Assembly (NCBI GenBank): GCA_015523565.1
Contig: WAKA01000084.1
Location: forward strand, 1 to 41,452
Length of the DNA: 41,452 bases
DNA from: Candidatus Heimdallarchaeota archaeon
GTDB lineage: Archaea > Asgardarchaeota > Heimdallarchaeia > Heimdallarchaeales > Kariarchaeaceae
Direction: 5' to 3'
The position numbers were made by a program, and so were the translations under genes. Numbering within the stretch: position 1 is the stretch's first letter; every line of letters starts with the position of its first letter. Positions 16,772 through 24,179 of the stretch are shown piece after piece. The notes below the pieces were generated by a model, which was not told where the DNA came from, searched no databases, and saw only the letters and a list, made by a program, of their open reading frames with translations.

Positions 16772-18030
16772 CTGTTTCTCCTCCATAACTCATCGATTAC
16801 CTGATCAAATTTTCCTCCATTTGCCCTTAGAAATACTAAAACAAAATATAATAGATCTGCTGTTTCCCAAATCAAATTTTCTCGGTTCTCAAAATTCAAC
16901 AACTCATTCATTTCCTCTTTGATTTTTTCTTTCAGCATCTCATTATTGTTGAGCAACTGCCAAGTATAAGATTCTTCATTCCTGCCTTCTGCCCTCTCAT
17001 TTATAATTGAAAACAATTTATTTAAATTGTATCCCTGTTCTTGGAAGCAAGTTTCTGTATTTCTATGACATGCTCCTTGTCCCTTCTGCCTGACCGTAAA
17101 AAGTAACGTATCCCTGTCACAATCATATCTTGCTTTTATGAATTCCTGAAAATTCCCTGATTTCTCACCTTTGACCCATAGTTTGTTTCTTGATCTACTG
17201 AAATATGTTGCCTGAGTTTGTTTGTAAACTGCTTGGGGTCTTAAATCCCCTAATGTCTTTTTCAATGAACCTGGTGTTGAATAGGCAAGCATCAAAACCT
17301 TTCCGCTGTCTGCATCTTGAACAATTGTCGGTATTTTCCCATTACATTTGGAAAAATTCAATACATTCACAAACAAGTCTTGTAATTGTATTTTCCCCGT
17401 ATATATGCTCATTCCCAATTGTGAATTTATTTCCATTTCTTCCAATCTCAATATTTCAAATTCCTGACTGATTCCACCAGCATATGTGATTTGATTTTCA
17501 GTGTGAGCTGAAATTTTTTCAACAAAGTCAAAATTTATGCCCTGCATTGTTCCTTCATTATTGATATCTGTCACCAAAAATTCAGTGCAGTAATCTGCAA
17601 GTTCTTCCATCTTTTCAATTGCTGTTCTTTCCGTTTTTTTTCTCCAACCATCTATGGCAACATTTCCATCCTTTACATCCAATGCCACAATTACTCTCTT
17701 TCTGTCAAAAACAGAAAGAAAATCTGGTGTAGCTTTTGTGCCAATGATAATCTTTTTCGCCCCATATCCCAATACCCTTTCCGCCTTGTCTACACTTCGT
17801 ATGCCTCCTCCCACCCTACAATCTGCAATTTGACAAATCTGCTGAACCAATTCTTCATTTCCCCCTCTCATAAAGGCAGAATCAAGGTCAATAACAGCAA
17901 TCTCCCCAATCCTGTTGAATTTCCTTGCCAAATCAAAAGGTCTTTCTATTTCTACCTGTTTTCTTTTTGGGTCTCCTTGAATAAGCTGTACCGCTTTGCC
18001 TGACATTATGTCTATACTTGGAATGATCAT
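16768..18030 (-). CDS. hisA: HisA-HisI-HisE trifunctional fusion
   Basis: One 420-residue chain carries three enzymes of the same pathway. Residues about 1-228 are HisA (ProFAR isomerase): SIDIMSGKAVQL with catalytic Asp7, VGGGIRSVD, VALDVKDGNVAIDGW and TYAGGIS. Residues about 229-331 are HisI (phosphoribosyl-AMP cyclohydrolase): PTIVQDADSGKVLMLAY, TYFSRSRNKLWVKGE and the metal-binding YDCDRDTLLFTV..GACHRNTETCF. Residues about 336-420 are HisE (phosphoribosyl-ATP pyrophosphatase): LLNNNEMLKEKIKEEMNEL and WETADLLYFVLV. HisE, HisI and HisA act in that order as steps 2-4, so the fusion links consecutive reactions. HisIE fusions are common; attachment of HisA in front is one I do not recall as standard. 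Both ends overlap neighbours by ATGA. Confidence 0.93.
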   Translation of the reverse strand: MIIPSIDIMSGKAVQLIQGDPKRKQVEIERPFDLARKFNRIGEIAVIDLDSAFMRGGNEELVQQICQIADCRVGGGIRSVDKAERVLGYGAKKIIIGTKATPDFLSVFDRKRVIVALDVKDGNVAIDGWRKKTERTAIEKMEELADYCTEFLVTDINNEGTMQGINFDFVEKISAHTENQITYAGGISQEFEILRLEEMEINSQLGMSIYTGKIQLQDLFVNVLNFSKCNGKIPTIVQDADSGKVLMLAYSTPGSLKKTLGDLRPQAVYKQTQATYFSRSRNKLWVKGEKSGNFQEFIKARYDCDRDTLLFTVRQKGQGACHRNTETCFQEQGYNLNKLFSIINERAEGRNEESYTWQLLNNNEMLKEKIKEEMNELLNFENRENLIWETADLLYFVLVFLRANGGKFDQVIDELWRRNR

Positions 18031-18794
18031 CTGTCTACCTCCTTTCTTACGGGAACATTATTCCCATCAAGAAAATCCTTCAACTGTCTAATAGTCAAAT
18101 TTCCATAATGAAATATGGATGCGGCCAATGCTCCACTTACATCTGTCCTCTCAAACAACTCCAAAAAATGCTCTTTTGCTCCCCCACCCCCTGAGGCAAT
18201 TACAGGGATATCAACCATTTCATTCACTTGTTTATACAGATCAATGTCAAACCCTGAACTTGTTCCATCTCTGTCCATCGAAGTAAGCAATATTTCCCCT
18301 GCACCAAGTTTCTCCACTTTTTGGATCCACTTCATTGCATCTAAATCCGTTTCCCTCGTCCCACCAGATATAAAGACTTTCCATTTATCTGCAATTCTTT
18401 TGACATCCACTGCAACAACAATGCATTGACTGCCAAACTTTCTTGAAGCCTCGCTAATCAATGCTGGATTGAGCACTGCCGCAGAATTTATGCTAACCTT
18501 GTCTGCTCCCGCTTCCAAGAGTCTTTTTATTTCTCCAATGCTTCTTATGCCCCCTCCGATCGTAAAAGGAATAAATACATTTTCTGCAACGTCTCGAATC
18601 AAGTTAACTGCTGTATCCCTTGCTTCTTGAGTTGCCGTGATATCTAAAAACACAAGTTCATCGGCACCCATCTGAGCATATTTTCCGCCTAAAACAACAG
18701 GATTGCCTACCTCTTTTACATTCTGAAAATTTATGCCCTTCACAACCTTTCCATTTTTTACGTCTAAACATGGAATGATTCTTTTCGTTAACAT
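18027..18794 (-). CDS. hisF: Imidazole glycerol phosphate synthase, cyclase subunit
   Basis: HisF closes the imidazole ring using ammonia from HisH, giving imidazole-glycerol phosphate and AICAR. The N-terminal LTKRIIPCLDVKNGKVVKG (catalytic Asp), FTIGGGIRS, VSINSAAV, VAVDVKR, GEILLTSMDRDGTSSGF (second catalytic Asp) and VIASGGGGAKEHF all fit. I choose ATG 18794 (MLTKRII) over an in-frame GTG at 18803, because the GTG lies inside the GAGGTGG ribosome-binding site and HisF proteins normally begin MLTKRI. This gives 255 residues. Its 5' end overlaps hisH and its stop overlaps the hisA-I-E start as ATGA. Confidence 0.96.
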   Translation of the reverse strand: MLTKRIIPCLDVKNGKVVKGINFQNVKEVGNPVVLGGKYAQMGADELVFLDITATQEARDTAVNLIRDVAENVFIPFTIGGGIRSIGEIKRLLEAGADKVSINSAAVLNPALISEASRKFGSQCIVVAVDVKRIADKWKVFISGGTRETDLDAMKWIQKVEKLGAGEILLTSMDRDGTSSGFDIDLYKQVNEMVDIPVIASGGGGAKEHFLELFERTDVSGALAASIFHYGNLTIRQLKDFLDGNNVPVRKEVDR

Positions 18795-19384
18795 TCCAGC
18801 CACCTCTTAAGAAATCTCAATCCAAGCATTCCTGACTTTTCTGGATGGAATTGTACTCCTATTGCATTGTCAAATTCAATTGCAGATGCAAACACTGTTC
18901 CTGCATTTTCTGTTGTTCCAATTGTATAGTTTCCATTACTGGGTTCTGGATAATATGAATTGACAAAATAGTAGTATCCGCTTTCAATCAATGAATTGGA
19001 AGACGCTTCCACCCAATTCCAGCCAATATGTGGTACTTTTCCCTTTCTAAATCTTTTAACTTCACCTTCAATTATCCCAAGTCCCATTGTCCCTGGTGAT
19101 TCCTCACTTTTCTCAAAAAGCATTTGATAGCCAAGACAAATTCCCAAAAAAGGGTTCCCATCATCTATCCAATCACCAATGGCATCAAAAATTCCAATTT
19201 TTTTTATTTCCCCAACTGCTGAGGAAAACTCGCCAACTCCTGGAATGATCAGTTTGTCAACTTTTTCCATGTGTTCTGAATTTTTGACAACTTGGCTTTT
19301 ATATCCCAAATACTTCAATGAATTTCTTACGCTTCCTATATTTCCCCCTCCATAATCTATAATTCCTATTATGCCTTTTTTCAT
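18788..19384 (-). CDS. hisH: Imidazole glycerol phosphate synthase, glutaminase subunit
   Basis: The 198-residue class I glutamine amidotransferase supplies ammonia to HisF. It shows GIIDYGGGNIGSVRNSL at the start, LIIPGVGEFSSA, the nucleophile elbow FLGICLGYQMLF with its Cys, VPHIGWNW, and the C-terminal catalytic His/Glu in GVQFHPEKSG. The ATG at 19384 overlaps the hisB stop (ATGA), and the end overlaps hisF, matching the one-to-one HisH-HisF complex. Confidence 0.96.
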   Translation of the reverse strand: MKKGIIGIIDYGGGNIGSVRNSLKYLGYKSQVVKNSEHMEKVDKLIIPGVGEFSSAVGEIKKIGIFDAIGDWIDDGNPFLGICLGYQMLFEKSEESPGTMGLGIIEGEVKRFRKGKVPHIGWNWVEASSNSLIESGYYYFVNSYYPEPSNGNYTIGTTENAGTVFASAIEFDNAIGVQFHPEKSGMLGLRFLKRWLEC

Positions 19385-19974
19385 AAAATCACTCCTTTAG
19401 TACTCGGTATTGTGTTGCTGGCACGTGGGTCTATATTCCATGCCTGTCTTAACGATTTTGCCAATCCCTTGAATATGGCTTCAAGCTTGTGATGATCATT
19501 CTCTCCAGCAAGCAATTTAATGGCAATGTTTGCCTGCATGCCGTTGGTTAAGGCCTCAAAGAAATGTTTTGTCAGATCTGTATCATAGTCTCCACAAAAT
19601 CTCCGCCGAAAGTCCGCTTCAAAATGAATATATGGTCTTCCACTGAGATCCACCGCTACCATTGCCAAAGCGTCGTCCATTGGATAGATAAAACTGCCTG
19701 CTCGAAAAATTCCACGATAGTCCCCCAATGCCTGCCTAATGCCTCTTCCAAGTACAATCCCTAAATCTTCAATTAAATGATGTTGATCCACTTCTATGTC
19801 TCCTTTTGCTATAATCCTAATATCCAACATAGAGTGCTTGCCCAATGCTTCTAACATGTGACCGAAAAACTTTATGGGAATGTCAATTTCCACCTCGCCC
19901 TGACCATCCAAGTCAAGTGAGATGAAAATATCTGTTTCCTTTGTTTTCCTGCTAAGCTCTACTTTTCTTGCCAT
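19381..19974 (-). CDS. hisB: Imidazoleglycerol-phosphate dehydratase
   Basis: The 197-residue HisB dehydrates imidazoleglycerol phosphate to imidazole-acetol phosphate, a Mn-dependent step. Typical blocks are the N-terminal RKTKETDIFISLDLDGQG, FFGHMLEALGKHSMLDI with metal-binding His residues, DQHHLIEDLGIVLG, YPMDDALAMVAVDLSGRPY and GENDHHKLEAIFKGLAKSLR. It is monofunctional: no phosphatase is attached, consistent with the HAD phosphatase being fused to HisC instead. It starts two bases after the hisC-HAD stop and overlaps hisH. Confidence 0.96.
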   Translation of the reverse strand: MARKVELSRKTKETDIFISLDLDGQGEVEIDIPIKFFGHMLEALGKHSMLDIRIIAKGDIEVDQHHLIEDLGIVLGRGIRQALGDYRGIFRAGSFIYPMDDALAMVAVDLSGRPYIHFEADFRRRFCGDYDTDLTKHFFEALTNGMQANIAIKLLAGENDHHKLEAIFKGLAKSLRQAWNIDPRASNTIPSTKGVIL

Positions 19975-19975
19975 C

Positions 19976-21661
19976 TCATAAAACCTCCATTATATCATTT
20001 ATGTCTTCAATTATGTTTTCTACCCCCAATTCCCGAAATTTCTTGTGTGAACTCCCTGTTGTTGCAACTCCTATTGGTTCCATACCTGCACGTCTTGCCG
20101 CTTGAATATCATTTGGTGTATCACCAAAATACTTGCCTGACTTCGCTTTCAATTCTTTCAATGCAAGAAAAATGCCTTGGGGGTCTGGTTTGTCATTTTC
20201 CACATCTTCCATGCAAATGACCGCATGAAACAAATCAATCGTCTTTTCTTTTTCAAGTGTCATGAAAGCTTCTGATTTTGGTCTTCCAGTTACAATTGCT
20301 AGCCTATACTCTTCATTAAGCATTTTTAGTAGGTCTTTGTCCATTATCCATTTTTCACGGACTGAAAAATTTGGGTTCTCCAAAAATGCTACCTGAAATC
20401 TCCTTTTGACCTCCTCAAAGGTAATCTCTGGATTTGTTTTTCTGATAAAATAATAGGTTACATTCCAGTCATTATTATACCCCTCAATTTGTTTTACCCT
20501 TTCAATATCGATGTTTGAAATAATTTTGCCAGTCATTTCCTTGACAACATATTTAATTGTTTCACGATATGAGGAGGTTACATCAACTAAGACCCCATCC
20601 ATATCAAAAAGAAGTGCAGGTTCTGCCATTATTTTGTCCAATGCATCCAAGAAGTGCATGGCTTGCCATTTAACCCCTACAGTAACTCTCGAATAATTTT
20701 TCACTTGATTTGACCTGTTCCGTATCAGTATTCCCGCCTTTGAAAGTTTCCTGACAACCCAATCATTGATTAAACCAAAATCAATCATCAAGAAATTCGC
20801 TTTTGACGGTGGAACAAAATAACCTCGATTGAGCATTTCTTTTCTTAACCATTCCCTTGTAACTTTTACATTCTTCACGTAACCTTCAATGAAACCCCTG
20901 TCCTCCAAGACCGCTTGAACTGCAATACAGGCAAGGTAATTGACGGCATAGGGTGATGTAACCTTTCTCAAAAAATTTGCATTTTCCGCATTTGTGGCAA
21001 TGAATCCCACTCTCAATCCAGCCAATCCATATGCCTTTGAAAAGGTGCGTAGAACAACCAAATTTTTAATTTCCCCAATCAATGGGATGGCACTTTCAGA
21101 ACCAAATTCCCCATATGCCTCGTCTATCACAAATAGTGTCTTTAAATTCTCTCTGGCAACCTTCTCTAAAAATTGCCTTTTATCATCAATTTCTGTTCCT
21201 GTTGGGTTGTTGGGATCGGCTATCAAAACCAATTTTGGCTTTTCCTTCTTTATAACTTCCAATATTTCTTTCCTTGGAAAGGAAAAGTCCTCGTTGTATG
21301 GTACTCTCAAAATTCTAGAATTTGCAATACGCAAATAAAATTCATACATTGAAAAAGAGGGAGTTAAAATGAGTGCCTTTTCATTCACGCTCATATAGCT
21401 TTCAATCACTAATTTCAACCCCTCATCAATTCCCGCAGTAAGGACAACATTTGCAGGAGATATTCCAAAACTTTCAGAAATTTTGTCTATTGTAGTTTTA
21501 TAGCTGGGATATATTGAAATATCCTCTGGTTTAACTGACTGAATTGCATGCAAAACCTTTGGTGAAACCCCAATAAGATTTTCATTGAAGTCAAGACGAA
21601 GTTTTCCTCGTCTATTTTCCAAAGGGGGTTCGTAACTCATTGGATTTAACTGTGCCTTCAT
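19976..21661 (-). CDS. hisC: Histidinol-phosphate aminotransferase fused to a HAD phosphatase
   Basis: The 561-residue product has two enzymes. Residues about 1-345 are HisC, a PLP aminotransferase: RLDFNENLIG, IADPNNPTG, FVIDEAYGEF and the PLP lysine Lys209 in RTFSKAYGLAGLRVGF. Residues about 348-561 are a HAD-superfamily hydrolase: LFDMDGVLVDVTSSY with nucleophile Asp353 and acid/base Asp355, AIVTGRPKSEA, KPDPQGI and YFGDTPNDIQAARRAG. The natural reading is that the HAD half removes phosphate from histidinol phosphate, the step right after HisC, and no other phosphatase for that step is in the operon. HAD proteins of similar subfamily are linked with histidine genes in some other lineages. 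The phosphatase assignment is inferred from fusion and context. It starts with an ATGA overlap to hisG. Confidence 0.93.
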   Translation of the reverse strand: MKAQLNPMSYEPPLENRRGKLRLDFNENLIGVSPKVLHAIQSVKPEDISIYPSYKTTIDKISESFGISPANVVLTAGIDEGLKLVIESYMSVNEKALILTPSFSMYEFYLRIANSRILRVPYNEDFSFPRKEILEVIKKEKPKLVLIADPNNPTGTEIDDKRQFLEKVARENLKTLFVIDEAYGEFGSESAIPLIGEIKNLVVLRTFSKAYGLAGLRVGFIATNAENANFLRKVTSPYAVNYLACIAVQAVLEDRGFIEGYVKNVKVTREWLRKEMLNRGYFVPPSKANFLMIDFGLINDWVVRKLSKAGILIRNRSNQVKNYSRVTVGVKWQAMHFLDALDKIMAEPALLFDMDGVLVDVTSSYRETIKYVVKEMTGKIISNIDIERVKQIEGYNNDWNVTYYFIRKTNPEITFEEVKRRFQVAFLENPNFSVREKWIMDKDLLKMLNEEYRLAIVTGRPKSEAFMTLEKEKTIDLFHAVICMEDVENDKPDPQGIFLALKELKAKSGKYFGDTPNDIQAARRAGMEPIGVATTGSSHKKFRELGVENIIEDINDIMEVL

Positions 21662-22728
21662 CAGTTCGCCTCTCCCAAGTTCTTTAAAAGTTGCTTGAAT
21701 TGAATTGGTTCTTCCTCAAAAATATATAATGTCGGTGCAACAACCACTCCAGAACCTCCAATTTTTCTCAAGTCATCAATGGTTTTCATTAATTTCACCT
21801 TGGAAACAATTATGTGAATGGCAAACCATTCTCCATCCATCCTTGTTTTAACACTTGATACTGTAGGTCCTTGCAACCCATTCATGCCATTTCCTTCAAA
21901 TAATTTTGGAACAATCTTTTCAGGGTTCCCTCTCATGTTTGCAAATACAGAAACAAAATCCTTGGCACGAATTGTTGCCTCAAATATCTCCAATAACTGC
22001 TTTGCCATCTGAAGAGCCTTTGTATCTTGTTTAAGATTGCTTTTGTTACCAATAAAACATGCTTCTGACTTAAGAATACAGCCCCCCTCTATTCTTTTTA
22101 AACGATTGTCCTTGAGTGTCTGTCCTGTGGAAACCAAATCGACAATGAACTCGGAATTTCCTAGTGCAGGAGATACTTCCAAAGTTCCAGCTCCCTTAAC
22201 AAACTCAAACGGGATGCCCCATTTTTTCAAAAAATTTCCTGTTAGTTTTGGGAACTTTGACGCAACTCTGAAATATCCATTCCTTTTCTTCCCCTTTTCT
22301 TTCAATTCCTCAATTCTATTTACATCCCATGTTTCAGGAACTGCAACTTCCAATGTGCATCTTCCAAAACCTAGTGCATCATGGATAATCAATACATTTC
22401 CCCTGTTTTCAACCAATTCATTCACAAGGTCCGCCCCTGCAATCCCGAACGTAAGGAGACCCGTCTCAATTCCACGGACGATGTCCTCCTGTCTTTGAAA
22501 TACAACCTGTAGTTCTGGGATCCCCTCAATTTCAGCAAAGTATTGCCTTCCCTTTCGGCGGACATTCAATCCACATCTTGACAAAAATTCAATTGTCTCA
22601 GTTTCCATTCTTCCTTTACTTGGTATGCCTAACCGTATCAAAAAATCACCTAGAAAAAATTTAGAACCTTTTATCTTCAAAATTTTATTTGAAAAAATTT
22701 TCTCATCAAGAGGTGTGAACATAACCAC
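21661..22728 (-). CDS. hisG: ATP phosphoribosyltransferase, long form
   Basis: HisG commits PRPP and ATP to histidine. The 355-residue length and the C-terminal regulatory domain (residues about 280-355, with GPTVSSVKTRMDGEWFAIHIIV and LRKIGGSGVVVAPTLYIFEE) mark the long form, which works without HisZ and is normally inhibited by histidine. Catalytic-domain blocks include FLIRLGIPSKGRM, FGIAGADLVNELV, RCTLEVAVP, ALGNSEFIVDLVSTGQTLK and GGCILKSEACFIG. An in-frame TAG just upstream limits the start to GTG 22728 or ATG 22722. The best Shine-Dalgarno (22741-22748) is 12 bases from the GTG and better placed for a nine-codon ORF at 22735 in another frame. First gene of the operon. Confidence 0.94.
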   Translation of the reverse strand: MVMFTPLDEKIFSNKILKIKGSKFFLGDFLIRLGIPSKGRMETETIEFLSRCGLNVRRKGRQYFAEIEGIPELQVVFQRQEDIVRGIETGLLTFGIAGADLVNELVENRGNVLIIHDALGFGRCTLEVAVPETWDVNRIEELKEKGKKRNGYFRVASKFPKLTGNFLKKWGIPFEFVKGAGTLEVSPALGNSEFIVDLVSTGQTLKDNRLKRIEGGCILKSEACFIGNKSNLKQDTKALQMAKQLLEIFEATIRAKDFVSVFANMRGNPEKIVPKLFEGNGMNGLQGPTVSSVKTRMDGEWFAIHIIVSKVKLMKTIDDLRKIGGSGVVVAPTLYIFEEEPIQFKQLLKNLGEAN

Positions 22729-22735
22729 CTAGCAT
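22706..22735 (-). CDS. Possible nine-residue leader ORF overlapping the hisG start
   Basis: A perfect AGGAGGTG (22741-22748) stands five bases before an ATG at 22735, which opens a nine-codon frame (MLGGYVHTS) ending TGA at 22706. It overlaps the hisG start in another frame. It contains only one His, so classic attenuation is unlikely. It could couple translation into hisG, or the Shine-Dalgarno may simply serve hisG at long spacing. Confidence 0.3.
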   Translation of the reverse strand: MLGGYVHTS

Positions 22736-22740
22736 ATTCG

Positions 22741-22748
22741 CACCTCCT
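22741..22748 (-). promoter_or_regulatory. Strong Shine-Dalgarno sequence before hisG
   Basis: AGGAGGTG on the minus strand. It is 5 bases before ATG 22735 (leader ORF), 12 before GTG 22728 and 18 before ATG 22722, so it decides which start is used for the histidine operon. Confidence 0.7.
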
Positions 22749-22784
22749 GAAAAAAACCTCGGACTAAATTGGCAATGATCACTT

Positions 22785-22795
22785 GAAAATTAATC
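22785..22795 (-). promoter_or_regulatory. Candidate TATA box of the histidine operon
   Basis: GATTAATTTTC on the minus strand would place transcription start near 22764 and give a leader of about 30 bases that includes the AGGAGGTG. A second AT-rich candidate lies at 22763-22771. No clear operator palindrome was seen. Confidence 0.35.
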
Positions 22796-22937
22796 ATGAT
22801 GAAGGTAATCACTGCTCATTCTTTCTTAGCCTCTGAATACCTTGACATTTTCTTCATTCAAAAATGTAATGATCCATCTCTGGGGTTTTCTCCCTATATT
22901 TTCCCATTCAATTTCAAATCTTTTTGGCTGTCAACCA

Positions 22938-22949
22938 TTTATTTAATAA
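22938..22949 (+). promoter_or_regulatory. TATA box of the MFS transporter gene
   Basis: TTTATTTAATAA centred about 27 bases before the GTG at 22971, with no ribosome-binding site between, so a leaderless mRNA is expected. Confidence 0.55.
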
Positions 22950-22970
22950 TTGGATTTGCCTGTCTAATTT

Positions 22971-24173
22971 GTGAGCCAAATTCAACAGAGACGCAGTCCT
23001 AGATGGATGTATTTTCTTATTCAAATGAGTTTTTCATTTTCTCAGAATCTTGCCTATCAATACATTCCCCTGTTCAATAAAAAACTTGGTGCTGATGAGA
23101 TAGAGATGGGATTGATGACTGCTGTTCAAAACGTTTTTTCAACCGCTTTCAGCCCTTTTTGGGGAAAAATCTCTGATAAGCATGGACGTAAAATGTTTCT
23201 CCTGCTTGGTTCATTCATTGCCACCACCAGTGCTTTTACCCTTGCCACTGCAAAATCCCCTACCCATGTCCTCATTTCCATTGCCATTAACTCATTTGGT
23301 CTGTCAATGCTGGTTCCGGCTTGGCAAGGTGCACTTGCTGATTATACGGAAGGCCTGAAAAGAGGGGGGTTTATGGGAAAGTTATCTGGTGTTTCTTATT
23401 TTTATGTGACATCAGCATTGATCCTTTATTCTGTGATTGCCCCCCACTTACCTCTAAACGAAATACAGCAATATCGGGTTGTCATGCTCACTTCCGCTAT
23501 AAATTTTCTCATTATGGTCTTACTCTCTTGGATACTAATAGACCTAAAAGATCCAAACGGAAGTGATAATCATTATACACTTCTTGATCCCATAAAGGAT
23601 CCTGTGTATCGGAGATTCCTGATTGTTGTCCTGTTTTGGTGGTTCTGGATGAGCCTTGCTTGGAGTTATTTCCCAACTGTCATTTCTGAAGTCATAGATG
23701 CTAATGTCTCTGAAGTTGCATGGATTGCAATAACTGGTACAATTGTCCAAGCTTTCGCCTCTTACAAAATGGGTTCCTTAATTGACAGGATCGGTGAACG
23801 CAAATCAATTTTCTTTGGATTCCTGACATTCACAATAGTCCCCCTCAATTTTGCTTTTGCTACAAAATGGTGGCACCTCATTCCTGCCCAAATCATTGCA
23901 GGCATTGGCATCGGTTTCGGATTCACAGCCCTTCAAACATATATCCTAGAAATAGCAGGGTCTGAAAAAGCTGGAAATTACCAAGGTACATATAATTTAC
24001 TTTGGGGCATTGTTACCTTTGTTGGATCATATTTCGGGGGATGGTTCCTACAATGGCTGAAAAACCAATTAGGGTCGCTTCCTCGGGCTTTAACCATCTC
24101 TCTCCTTATTGTTACCGCTTTTAGGTTCTTCTCCAATTTTATAATGTATTTCTTCCTACCAGACCCAAAATAA
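22971..24173 (+). CDS. Major facilitator superfamily transporter
   Basis: The 400-residue protein has about 12 hydrophobic segments and the MFS loop motif between segments 2 and 3 (GKISDKHGRKMFLLLG). A weaker repeat follows in the second half (GSLIDRIGERKSIFFG), as expected from the two six-helix bundles. The order and loop motif resemble drug/sugar/organic-anion exporter branches of the family, but the substrate cannot be read. The GTG start at 22971 (MSQIQQRRSPRW) lies 27 bases after a TATA-like sequence. It is divergent from the histidine operon, separated by about 240 bases that contain both promoters. A role in histidine transport is conceivable but only from position. Confidence 0.88.
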   Translation: MSQIQQRRSPRWMYFLIQMSFSFSQNLAYQYIPLFNKKLGADEIEMGLMTAVQNVFSTAFSPFWGKISDKHGRKMFLLLGSFIATTSAFTLATAKSPTHVLISIAINSFGLSMLVPAWQGALADYTEGLKRGGFMGKLSGVSYFYVTSALILYSVIAPHLPLNEIQQYRVVMLTSAINFLIMVLLSWILIDLKDPNGSDNHYTLLDPIKDPVYRRFLIVVLFWWFWMSLAWSYFPTVISEVIDANVSEVAWIAITGTIVQAFASYKMGSLIDRIGERKSIFFGFLTFTIVPLNFAFATKWWHLIPAQIIAGIGIGFGFTALQTYILEIAGSEKAGNYQGTYNLLWGIVTFVGSYFGGWFLQWLKNQLGSLPRALTISLLIVTAFRFFSNFIMYFFLPDPK

Positions 24174-24179
24174 AATCAT

